In this document: positions 1-6,843 of the stretch, one piece after another
How the letters are laid out: every line of letters begins with the position of its first letter
How positions within the stretch are numbered: position 1 is the stretch's first letter
Assembly: GCA_002393725.1 (NCBI GenBank)
Contig: DGTJ01000058.1
Span: 1-16,925 of the forward strand
Source: Prevotella sp. UBA4339
Lineage (GTDB): Bacteria; Bacteroidota; Bacteroidia; Bacteroidales; Bacteroidaceae
Direction of reading: 5' to 3'
DNA: 16,925 nucleotides
Notes under the pieces: generated by a model
Databases searched by the model: none
What the model was told of the DNA's origin: nothing
The model's input: the letters and a program-made list of their open reading frames with translations, nothing else
Translations under genes and position numbers: made by a program

Positions 1-758
1 CCGGTAATGACAGGAACCAACAATGTCCATAGAGATATGTTGAATGTCTTTTCCAGCCCCGCTGTATATTCGCCTACCTGTAGCTCTGAGTCAGCGCCAT
101 TGTCCAGTCCGGCAATGAAGAAGATGACGATTGTTATTATAAACGAGGGCATCGTGGTGTACATCATATATCTTATATGCTCGAACAGGTCTGTACCCGT
201 GGCAGAAGAGGCGAGTATGGTTGTATCGCTTAGAGGCGACATCTTGTCACCGAAGTAAGCTCCTGAGATGATGGCTCCTGCTGTCCATGCCTCAGCGACT
301 CCCAATGCATGTCCTATGCCCAGCAGTGCCACTCCTATTGTGGCGATTGTGGTCCACGAGCTGCCAGACAGCACGGATACCAGCGCACAGATGATACACG
401 ATGAAATCAGGAAAAACTGAGGTGACATGATTTGGATGCCATAATAGATTAGCGTAGGCACAATGCCGCTGATCATCCACGAACCAGCGAGCATGCCCAC
501 GCAGAGCAGTATGAGCAGCGTGATGCTCACCTCGCCGAGTGTCGCCTTTATCTGTTTCTCGAAAGCCTTCCAGGGCACTCTGTATATCGCCATTGAAAGG
601 CTGACGCACACTGCCATTCCCATCATAAGGGCTATCTGGCTGCCGCCATTCAGAGAGTCGCTGCCAAACAGAGCGATCACGATACTGAGAAATACGATGA
701 GTATTGCTACAGGTATAATGGCTATTAGGGGATGCGGGGATATCATTTTCTCATTCAT
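1..758 (-). CDS. nhaC: NhaC-type Na+/H+ antiporter (5' part, runs off left edge)
   Basis: This open frame is read from the ATG at 758 down to base 1 with no stop, giving 252 residues of a protein that is usually about 450-490 long. Inner-membrane antiporters of this family exchange cytoplasmic Na+ for external H+. Hydrophobic segments are visible at about residues 10-31, 42-58, 78-109, 115-130 and 136-152. The family signatures are present: a Ser/Gly-rich stretch SGSSWTTIATIG at 131-142, and GAYFGDKMSPLSDTT at 166-180. The start lies one base after the pgeF stop (TAA-T-ATG) with no Shine-Dalgarno, so translational coupling to pgeF is likely and no separate promoter is needed. Substrate preference among NhaC relatives (Na+/H+ or malate/Na+-lactate exchange) cannot be decided from this half of the protein. 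Confidence 0.9.
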   Translation of the reverse strand, partial: MNEKMISPHPLIAIIPVAILIVFLSIVIALFGSDSLNGGSQIALMMGMAVCVSLSMAIYRVPWKAFEKQIKATLGEVSITLLILLCVGMLAGSWMISGIVPTLIYYGIQIMSPQFFLISSCIICALVSVLSGSSWTTIATIGVALLGIGHALGVAEAWTAGAIISGAYFGDKMSPLSDTTILASSATGTDLFEHIRYMMYTTMPSFIITIVIFFIAGLDNGADSELQVGEYTAGLEKTFNISLWTLLVPVIT

Positions 759-759
759 A

Positions 760-1560
760 TTATTTCAGAAGAATTGCTGTAAAGATTCTGCCAGAGCTGA
801 TGCCCAGCCTGCGGGCGGAGAAATAGTTCTCGTGCTGCTTGAACGTGCAGATTCCGGCAACGCGGATATTATCTGCTGATATGCCTGAACCGATAAGCTG
901 CATGCGATTGCACACAGGCAGATCAATGTGCCATTTCTCACTTTCCGGCCCACTTGCCGCATATCTCTTGCCTATGGTGCTCATATCGAACCCGGCCTTC
1001 GCAAAGGCCTCATATACTTCATCGCCCACCTCGAAACTGTCGAGGCTGATGCCTGGGCCTATCTGTGCGATAATGTCCGATGGAATCGAGCCAAACGAAT
1101 CGCCCATGCGGATGACGGCTTTCTCGGCTATACGGCTCACCGTTCCCCTCCATCCTGCGTGAATGGCACAGGCGGCATGACGCTTCTTGTCATACAGCAG
1201 AATGGGTATGCAGTCGGCAGTAGACACTCCGATGCATACTCCTCTGAGATTGGTCATTATCGCGTCGATTCCTTCGAGCTTTTGCTGGCGCTCTTCAGCG
1301 GAGAGGCAAAGCAATTCTTCATCTATTCTGGCTATCTCAGTGAGGTGTACTTGATGAGGCATTAGTAGCTTGTCGTCTTCTATCCCCAGCATTTCGCAAA
1401 GGGCCTGTCGATTGCGGCATATCGCCTCGGTGCTGTCACCACAGTATCTGTTGATGTTCCACTCACCGTAGTTCCCTACGCTGTAGCCGCCCAGCCTCGT
1501 GCTGCTGAATGCCACGACATCGCTGCCAAAATCATAGAAATGCAGTTCAGGTCTCTTCAT
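760..1560 (-). CDS. pgeF: Peptidoglycan editing factor PgeF (YfiH/YlmD, multicopper polyphenol oxidase-like)
   Basis: This is a 266-residue cytoplasmic protein of the YfiH/LACC1 family. Members act as purine nucleoside phosphorylase/adenosine deaminase-type enzymes, and in E. coli PgeF prevents mis-incorporation of Ser for Ala in peptidoglycan precursors. The metal-site motifs are intact: PHQVH at 68-72, STADC at 113-117 and HAGWRG at 134-139, giving His72, Cys117 and His134 as probable Zn ligands. The C-terminal CTF...YFSARR block (238-251) is also typical. A start 30 bases upstream (1590) is open, but it would lie upstream of the apparent -7 box at 1579-1586, so the ATG at 1560 followed by MKRPELHFYDF is preferred. 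It is the first gene of a two-gene unit with nhaC. Family membership is confident; the reaction in this organism is inferred. Confidence 0.93.
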   Translation of the reverse strand: MKRPELHFYDFGSDVVAFSSTRLGGYSVGNYGEWNINRYCGDSTEAICRNRQALCEMLGIEDDKLLMPHQVHLTEIARIDEELLCLSAEERQQKLEGIDAIMTNLRGVCIGVSTADCIPILLYDKKRHAACAIHAGWRGTVSRIAEKAVIRMGDSFGSIPSDIIAQIGPGISLDSFEVGDEVYEAFAKAGFDMSTIGKRYAASGPESEKWHIDLPVCNRMQLIGSGISADNIRVAGICTFKQHENYFSARRLGISSGRIFTAILLK

Positions 1561-1578
1561 CTTCTGACGTTTTGACTG

Positions 1579-1586
1579 CAAAATTA
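1579..1586 (-). promoter_or_regulatory. Bacteroidetes -7 promoter box for pgeF-nhaC
   Basis: On the minus strand this reads TAATTTTG, an exact match to the TAnnTTTG -7 consensus, and ends 18 bases before the pgeF ATG. No good TTTG -33 element sits at the usual spacing. The position makes the longer pgeF start at 1590 unlikely. The sequence continuing into GCAGTCAA is nearly identical to the plus-strand box at 1641-1655. Confidence 0.6.
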
Positions 1587-1640
1587 GCAAAATCTTTTGA
1601 AAAAGCGCATAAATGACTCTTATTATCAGAAAAAACTTAT

Positions 1641-1648
1641 TAATTTTG
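1641..1648 (+). promoter_or_regulatory. Bacteroidetes -7 promoter box for the mechanosensitive channel gene
   Basis: TAATTTTG is an exact TAnnTTTG match that ends 24 bases before the ATG at 1673. No convincing -33 TTTG is seen about 20 bases upstream. It is divergent from the pgeF box, with 54 bases between the two 15-bp motif copies. Confidence 0.55.
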
Positions 1649-1672
1649 CAGCCAATAATGATAATTTGATAT

Positions 1673-2782
1673 ATGGAAAGAATTCAGATACTTGTAGAGC
1701 GGCTTGTTGAGGCATGTGGCATCACGGGTCAGACTGTTAGCGTTATTACTCACGTCGTTTTAGTTATCATCGCGTTTCTCTTGGCTGCCGCAGCCGGATG
1801 GATATGCAAGAAACTGCTTGTGCCGGCGGTGCTTAAGGTGACGTCGAAGACTGATGCTAAGTGGGATGACGTGGTGCTTAATGAGAAGGTGCTCCTGTCA
1901 GCCTGCAGCATCGTGCCTGCCGTCGTCATCTGGCAGCTGCTCCCCTGGACATTCTTCGACTTCCCGTCAGTTCGTGAGGTATTGGCGCGGCTCACGGCCA
2001 TCTATATCACTGTGATGTCTGTGCGTACGGCCTTTGTGTTTATCGATTCTTTTAAGTTACTTGAAAATGGTCCGCGAACGGCCAGACAGCAGTATCTTTA
2101 TTCTGTTTGCGGAGTGCTGAAGATAATTATGGCTTTCATCGCTGTCATTGTTGTATTTGCTATCATCGTCAACAAGGATCCATCGACATTATTTGCAGGT
2201 CTTGGTGCAGCATCGGCCATCCTGATGCTGGCTTTTCAGGACACTATCAAGGGACTGGTGGCCGGTATCCGTCTTACAAACAATGATATGCTGCATATCG
2301 GTGATTGGATTACCGTTCCCTCAGCAGGGATTAACGGCAGGGTGGAGGACATAAATCTCACCACAGTCAAAGTGCGCAATTTCGACAACACCATTGTCAC
2401 TGTCACTCCCCAGACGCTTGTCGACGGTTCTTTCCAGAACTGGCTCGGAATGGAGCAGAATGAGGGTCGAAAGCAGTCGCGTAAGATGTATTTCGATTTC
2501 CGTTCCATTCGTCTCGATGACGATGGAATCGCAAATATAACCAAGTTCCGCCAGCATATCGAGCAGTGGCTCAAGGATAACCCCAAAGTGATAGCCGACA
2601 AGAACCCGTTAGTCCGCCATGCTGAGGCTTCGCAGGGCGGATGCTGTATAGAGTTCACCTTTTGGCTCTATTCACAGGCTTGGGCAGACTTCGAACATGA
2701 CACTGCCGATATAATGGAGTATATCTATGCCTCCAGTGCCGATTTTGGGCTGACAATCTATCAGCAGTTCCCAGAACAGTGA
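1673..2782 (+). CDS. MscS-family mechanosensitive ion channel, YbdG-like
   Basis: This is a 369-residue inner-membrane channel. MscS-family channels open under membrane tension and release solutes during hypo-osmotic shock. Hydrophobic helices are visible at about 23-48, 76-92, 105-127 and 145-166. A Gly/Ala-rich pore helix follows (FAGLGAASAILMLAFQD, 174-190), and then the beta domain (HIGDWITVP at 208-216, VEDINLTTVKVRNFDNT at 224-240). The post-pore sequence QNWLGMEQNEGRKQSRKM (255-272) resembles the YbdG branch, where a similar Ser/Gly-Arg-rich insert follows the NW motif, rather than classic MscS. The length is close to the approximately 415 residues of E. coli YbdG. It is monocistronic by layout: its own -7 box lies upstream and a convergent gene lies downstream. 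Gating behaviour and conductance cannot be read from sequence. Confidence 0.93.
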   Translation: MERIQILVERLVEACGITGQTVSVITHVVLVIIAFLLAAAAGWICKKLLVPAVLKVTSKTDAKWDDVVLNEKVLLSACSIVPAVVIWQLLPWTFFDFPSVREVLARLTAIYITVMSVRTAFVFIDSFKLLENGPRTARQQYLYSVCGVLKIIMAFIAVIVVFAIIVNKDPSTLFAGLGAASAILMLAFQDTIKGLVAGIRLTNNDMLHIGDWITVPSAGINGRVEDINLTTVKVRNFDNTIVTVTPQTLVDGSFQNWLGMEQNEGRKQSRKMYFDFRSIRLDDDGIANITKFRQHIEQWLKDNPKVIADKNPLVRHAEASQGGCCIEFTFWLYSQAWADFEHDTADIMEYIYASSADFGLTIYQQFPEQ

Positions 2783-2833
2783 TACACGTGGATATCACCA
2801 AATCATTATTTACCTGCCCAGATAAGATGGTTA

Positions 2834-4162
2834 TCAGAAACGGTAGTCGATACCTAATCCGATTACATTGTTGGTGCGTGAGTAGGTCTCTGTGCCGTAT
2901 GAAGCCTGCTTCTCGTAGTCGCTATAGATGCTGATGAAATATCCGGCATTCAGGCGGACTTTCTCGCTGATGTTCCAGGCTCCACCCAGTCCGATGCTAT
3001 AGCTGTCGCAGGCGAAAGAGGTGTTCTGCTGGTAGCTGTCGGATAGTCCGTAGTCTGTGCGCTGACCGCCACAGCTTACTGTGAACTTATCGTTGATATC
3101 GTACTCCACTCCTGCGAGTATCTCGTGAGTGCCGTGAGTTAGCTCCTTCTGGCGGTCATTAGCCATCTTGGCGTTTTTATCGTCGAAGAAATGATATTCG
3201 AGAGTTGCACGGAGCTTCGTCGAGAATTCATATCCAGCGGCGACAGAGAGCAGAGCCGGCATGTCGTAACGCGTGCGGGCACCATCTTGATACGGAGCTG
3301 TATAGGCTCCAAGCGTCTGCTGGATTCTGCCGAGGAAGCCCTGGGCGCCTGCGGGGTCGGCAGCCATCATGGCAGCTATCGTGGCTGTACCCAGTCCTGC
3401 ATCCAGCACGTTGGTGTCGTTCTTAGGATTTACCTTCGTGCGGAACTCATAGCGGGCGGTCAGTGTCAGTGGACCCTGATGGTAGTTGATGCTGACCATT
3501 GGCGTGAATCCCCATCCCTTCTGATCGACATCGAGCAGTAGTTTTGCCACTTCACCCAGCTGAGGATGGTCTTTGGCTATGACGTGCCCACGATAATAGC
3601 CGTCATAATAGTTTATGCGCATTCCGACAGCAGCAGAGAGGCAGTCTATGAGCTTGTAGGTGAAGTTGAACTGTCCGCCATAGATATACTGCTTGCCCTT
3701 CATCTCAGAGTCGAGCTTATACTGGTTTGGGGCTATTCCGCTTGAGGCAAGCATGCTCTGGAGGAGTACATTGAACATGGGCACTCCGTTGTCATATTTC
3801 ACGAATCCACCGCTACCTACGATGCCGATCATTGAGCTGACAGCCCATCGGTCGTGCTTGTAGGCAGCAAAGAGTGCTGGCACGATAGGGGCTGACGCCA
3901 CGCCTTCGTACTTTGTGTCGCCCAGCTTGATGTCGCGGTTCTGCCAAGGTTTCTGGAAATTGAGTGACAGCTGCCAGCCTTCCTTTGCCCATGCCATTCC
4001 TGCAGGGTTGGAGTATGCGGCATCGATGTCGAACGTAGCGCCACGAGCCATCATTCGGTCGAAAGCGATGTGATAGTTGGTGTTGGTCATAAGACCACCA
4101 GCGAAAGTTGCGGCACTTGCTGAAAATGCCAATAGTGCAAGGGTTAGGGTTTTCTTAATCAT
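2834..4162 (-). CDS. FadL/OmpP1/TodX-family outer-membrane beta-barrel transporter
   Basis: This is a 442-residue secreted barrel. The signal peptide is MIKKTLTLALLAFSASAATFA, with probable cleavage near residue 21. The FadL-family N-terminal signature is present: ARGATFDIDAAYSNPAGMAWA (39-59), including the NPAG motif of the hatch region. The rest shows alternating amphipathic strands rich in Tyr, Gly and Asn, and the protein ends ...IGLGIDYRF with a terminal Phe, the usual BAM-recognition end. FadL relatives pass long-chain fatty acids or other hydrophobic molecules across the outer membrane; the substrate here is unknown. A longer frame opens at 4243, but the signal peptide and the -7 box at 4188-4195 both place the start at the ATG at 4162. 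It is convergent with the MscS-like gene (51 bases between stops, no clear terminator) and divergent from the methyltransferase gene. Confidence 0.9.
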   Translation of the reverse strand: MIKKTLTLALLAFSASAATFAGGLMTNTNYHIAFDRMMARGATFDIDAAYSNPAGMAWAKEGWQLSLNFQKPWQNRDIKLGDTKYEGVASAPIVPALFAAYKHDRWAVSSMIGIVGSGGFVKYDNGVPMFNVLLQSMLASSGIAPNQYKLDSEMKGKQYIYGGQFNFTYKLIDCLSAAVGMRINYYDGYYRGHVIAKDHPQLGEVAKLLLDVDQKGWGFTPMVSINYHQGPLTLTARYEFRTKVNPKNDTNVLDAGLGTATIAAMMAADPAGAQGFLGRIQQTLGAYTAPYQDGARTRYDMPALLSVAAGYEFSTKLRATLEYHFFDDKNAKMANDRQKELTHGTHEILAGVEYDINDKFTVSCGGQRTDYGLSDSYQQNTSFACDSYSIGLGGAWNISEKVRLNAGYFISIYSDYEKQASYGTETYSRTNNVIGLGIDYRF

Positions 4163-4187
4163 AATCCTGTTGTTTGGTTGATGGGTA

Positions 4188-4195
4188 CAAAGATA
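4188..4195 (-). promoter_or_regulatory. Bacteroidetes -7 promoter box for the FadL-like gene
   Basis: The minus strand reads TATCTTTG, an exact TAnnTTTG match ending 25 bases before the ATG at 4162. An ATTG about 22 bases upstream is a weak -33 candidate. It excludes the 27-residue N-terminal extension that is open upstream of the signal peptide. Confidence 0.6.
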
Positions 4196-4265
4196 CGAAT
4201 AAAATACTGAATAACAGCAATTTCTGTGAAAAAGTTGCCTCATTCTTCATTATTTCCTTAAGATA

Positions 4266-4297
4266 TTTGATATTTATCGCTTTTTTATGTACTTTTG
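4266..4297 (+). promoter_or_regulatory. Full Bacteroidetes promoter (-33 TTTG, 20-bp spacer, -7 TACTTTTG) for the methyltransferase gene
   Basis: TTTG at 4266-4269 is followed after exactly 20 bases by TACTTTTG at 4290-4297. Both elements fit the Bacteroides sigma-ABfr consensus. Only eight bases separate the box from the ATG at 4306, so the predicted transcript has a leader of a few bases or none. Confidence 0.7.
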
Positions 4298-4305
4298 CAT
4301 ACGAA

Positions 4306-5607
4306 ATGAACGAGGCTACGAGAGAATATATCCGCGAGCATGCTGATTCTGACGTGCGCCAGCTGGCACTTCAGGGGAAAAAGAATCCTGAGGTGGATTT
4401 GACGTATGCCTTGGAGCAGATAGCCGGTAGGCAAAAGGCCAAAACGAAACTGCCCAGTTGGGCGGGTATCGATGGAATCGTATATCCTCCGCATATTTCG
4501 ATGGAGCAATGCTCGAGTGAGCAGACAGCGAGGTATAAAGGATGCTTGGTGACTGCCGACAGGTGCTGGACGCATTACAAAGGCGCTGCAGAGTCTGGAA
4601 CTTCTGTGACGTTTGTAGACCTTACGGGAGGCTTTGGTGTCGATTTTGCCTTTATGGCATCCGCTATCCGCCATCGTCCGACAACCGTCACCCCTCGTTT
4701 TGTCTATCTTGAGCAGCAGCCTCACTTATGTGCTATTTCATCGGAGAATTTCAAGTTGTTAGGTCTTGATGCTGAGGTGGTTAACATCGATGGAATCGAA
4801 TATCTTCATCAGATGCCACATGTCGGCCTTGTCTTCATCGACCCTGCCAGGAGAGACAGTCACGGAGGCAGGACATACGGTATAGCCGAATGCACGCCTA
4901 ATGTGCTTCTGTTGATGGATGAGCTGATGCAGAAGACTGATGTACTATTGCTGAAGCTATCACCGATGCTCGACTGGCGAAAGGCAGTAAAAGACATCCA
5001 GCAGTCGGCAAGGGCTTTCGTGGCCGAAGTACATATTGTATCTGTAGAAAATGAGTGTAAGGAGCTATTGCTGTTGATAACAGGTAAGGAGGTTGAAGAC
5101 ATGACAGTCTGTTGCGTTAACCTCATTTCAGGTAAGCCATCCCAGTACTTTTCCTTTCAGAGTCATAATACGTCTTCTTCCCCTTTATTGAGTCCCTTCG
5201 GCAGCAAGCTGCCAGCCGACAACCTCATTCCTTCTTCCTCAAGTTTCTCCCATTTCTTCGAGCCTAACGCCTCCATTATGAAAGCTGGTTGCTACGACGA
5301 GTTACAAGCCAAGTTCCCAATTGCCCAGCTCGATAAAAACAGCCATCTGTATGTGTCAAATAAAGAGATTCCCGAATTCCCAGGCAGGCAGTTTGAGATT
5401 ATCCGAAAGACCTCGATGAACAGGCGCGAACTGAAAGAGGCTCTTGAAGGCATCGACAGAGCGAATATTGCTGTAAGGAACTTCCCTCTTACTGTTGCCG
5501 ACTTGCGTAAAAGACTTAAACTGAAGGATGGTGGAGACGTGTTTATTTTCGCTACAACCGTTGCAAAAGAAGGGCATCAGTTGTTTATCTGCCGTAAAAT
5601 TGGTTAA
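4306..5607 (+). CDS. THUMP-like domain class I SAM-dependent methyltransferase
   Basis: This is a 433-residue cytoplasmic protein. A helical N-terminal region (about 1-95) precedes a Rossmann methyltransferase core: motif I VDLTGGFGVD at 104-113, an acidic motif II residue near Glu136 (YLEQQ), and a motif IV-like FIDPARRD at 177-184. The C-terminal part (about 315-433) resembles the THUMP-like domain found after such cores in Bacteroidetes proteins. Relatives are annotated as RNA or unspecified methyltransferases. The substrate is not established, and DPARR is not the NPPY/DPPY of N6-adenine enzymes. The frame is open to 4174, but the -33/-7 promoter at 4266-4297 and the fit of MNEATREYIREHA to the family N-terminus set the start at 4306. 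Residues 285-315 are Ser/Pro-rich and look like a flexible insert. Confidence 0.85.
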   Translation: MNEATREYIREHADSDVRQLALQGKKNPEVDLTYALEQIAGRQKAKTKLPSWAGIDGIVYPPHISMEQCSSEQTARYKGCLVTADRCWTHYKGAAESGTSVTFVDLTGGFGVDFAFMASAIRHRPTTVTPRFVYLEQQPHLCAISSENFKLLGLDAEVVNIDGIEYLHQMPHVGLVFIDPARRDSHGGRTYGIAECTPNVLLLMDELMQKTDVLLLKLSPMLDWRKAVKDIQQSARAFVAEVHIVSVENECKELLLLITGKEVEDMTVCCVNLISGKPSQYFSFQSHNTSSSPLLSPFGSKLPADNLIPSSSSFSHFFEPNASIMKAGCYDELQAKFPIAQLDKNSHLYVSNKEIPEFPGRQFEIIRKTSMNRRELKEALEGIDRANIAVRNFPLTVADLRKRLKLKDGGDVFIFATTVAKEGHQLFICRKIG

Positions 5608-5611
5608 ATCT

Positions 5612-5643
5612 TTTGTTTTTCTTCTTTTTTTTCGTTACCTTTG
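5612..5643 (+). promoter_or_regulatory. Full Bacteroidetes promoter (TTTG, 20-bp spacer, TACCTTTG) for the GNAT-parE run
   Basis: TTTG at 5612-5615 and TACCTTTG at 5636-5643 are separated by exactly 20 bases. The box ends 31 bases before the ATG at 5675. It lies just after the methyltransferase stop at 5607, in a T-rich spacer, so the downstream genes need not depend on read-through. Confidence 0.7.
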
Positions 5644-5674
5644 CAACGGTTTAAAGTTTAAAAACAAAACGAAT

Positions 5675-6829
5675 ATGTCATCAGTAGAGGTTAAGAGGGT
5701 TACAGACAAGAAAAGTTTGAAAGCCTTCATCGATTTTCATTATGACTTGTACGAGGGTAATCAATATGATGCGCCCAATTTATATAGTGACGATATGCAT
5801 ACCTTGAGCAAGGACAAGAATGCCGCCTTCGAGTTCTGCGAGGCAGAATATTTCCTTGCATACAAGGACGGGAAAGTCGTAGGACGTATCGCAGGTATCA
5901 TCAATCAAAGAGCCAACGAGAAGTGGAATCGTAAGAGTGTACGCTTTGGATGGATAGATTTCATCGACGATTTGGAGGTGAGCAGTGCTCTTTTTAATGC
6001 TGTAGAGAAATGGGGCAAGGAAAAGGGTATGACGGAGATTGTGGGGCCTCTCGGATTCACGGATATGGATCCGGAAGGTATGCTGATAGAAGGCTTTGAC
6101 CAGTTAGGCACGATGGCGACAATCTATAACTATCCCTATTATCCTAAGCATATCGAACAGCTTGGTGGCTGGGAGAAGGATAATGACTATGTGGAGTTTA
6201 AGCTTTTTGTCCCTAAGGCAGAGATGCCTGAGAAGTTCAGGAAGGTGGCAGAGCTGGTGATGAAGCGCTATAACCTTCATCCCTCGCACCCCAAGCGGAG
6301 CCAGATTCTCGGAAAAGAGCAGATAGGTCGTAAGGTGCTCAATGTAGTGAACAGGACTTTTGGGAACCTCTATGGTTACTCCCAGATGACCGATGCGCAG
6401 ATAGACGAGTACCTGAAGATGTATTTCCCCCTGCTCGACATGAATCTTATCTGTCTCATCGAAGACTGGAATACCCCCGACCATGATATCGTAGGCGTAG
6501 GAATCTCCATGACATCGATGACGCGTGCGCTGCAGAAATGCCATAAGGGGCGTCTGTTTCCTTTCGGATGGTGGCACTGCATGAGGGCACTGAAATTCCA
6601 CAAGGCAGAGTGTGTAGACCTTATGCTTGTGGGCATCCTTCCGGAATATCAGCAGAAAGGTGCCAATGCACTGTTGTTCTACGACCTCATCCCAATTTAT
6701 CAGAGATACGGTTTCAAGTGGGGCGAGACTAACGTTGAAATGGAGACTAATGACAAGGTACAGAGCCAGTGGCAGTATTTGGAGCGTGAGCAGCATAAGC
6801 GCCGCAGGTGTTTCCGCAAAACATTGTAA
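5675..6829 (+). CDS. GNAT-like N-acetyltransferase family protein
   Basis: This is a 384-residue cytoplasmic protein. An N-terminal half has a beta-strand/GPLGFTDMDPEGML block (124-137). A C-terminal half has the acetyl-CoA pyrophosphate-loop type sequence LVGILPEYQQKGANALL (318-334), followed by a YGFKWGETNVE strand (345-355), the order seen in GNAT folds. The double length suggests two GNAT-like halves with only the second keeping the Q/R-x-x-G-x-G/A loop. The acceptor is unknown. The frame is open to 5528, overlapping the methyltransferase gene, but the promoter at 5612-5643 makes the ATG at 5675 the sensible start. It ends 14 bases before parE and is probably co-transcribed with it. The basic tail HKRRRCFRK (374-382) is notable. 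Family assignment is from motif recognition and the exact activity is not known. Confidence 0.75.
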   Translation: MSSVEVKRVTDKKSLKAFIDFHYDLYEGNQYDAPNLYSDDMHTLSKDKNAAFEFCEAEYFLAYKDGKVVGRIAGIINQRANEKWNRKSVRFGWIDFIDDLEVSSALFNAVEKWGKEKGMTEIVGPLGFTDMDPEGMLIEGFDQLGTMATIYNYPYYPKHIEQLGGWEKDNDYVEFKLFVPKAEMPEKFRKVAELVMKRYNLHPSHPKRSQILGKEQIGRKVLNVVNRTFGNLYGYSQMTDAQIDEYLKMYFPLLDMNLICLIEDWNTPDHDIVGVGISMTSMTRALQKCHKGRLFPFGWWHCMRALKFHKAECVDLMLVGILPEYQQKGANALLFYDLIPIYQRYGFKWGETNVEMETNDKVQSQWQYLEREQHKRRRCFRKTL

Positions 6830-6843
6830 ACAGCAATCTGAAA

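Noticed and set aside
7..258. Plus-strand open frame at the left edge
   Set aside because: It is the antisense shadow of nhaC, whose frame runs off the edge without a stop and carries the family signature.
2821..2835. GATAA-GATGG-TTATC hairpin between two convergent genes as a terminator
   Set aside because: The stem is only 5 bp, A/T-rich, with no T-tract after it and partly inside the coding end of the FadL-like gene.
6104..6796. 230-residue minus-strand open frame
   Set aside because: It lies wholly opposite the GNAT-like gene, has no recognisable domain or promoter, and its length follows from the codon bias of the real gene.
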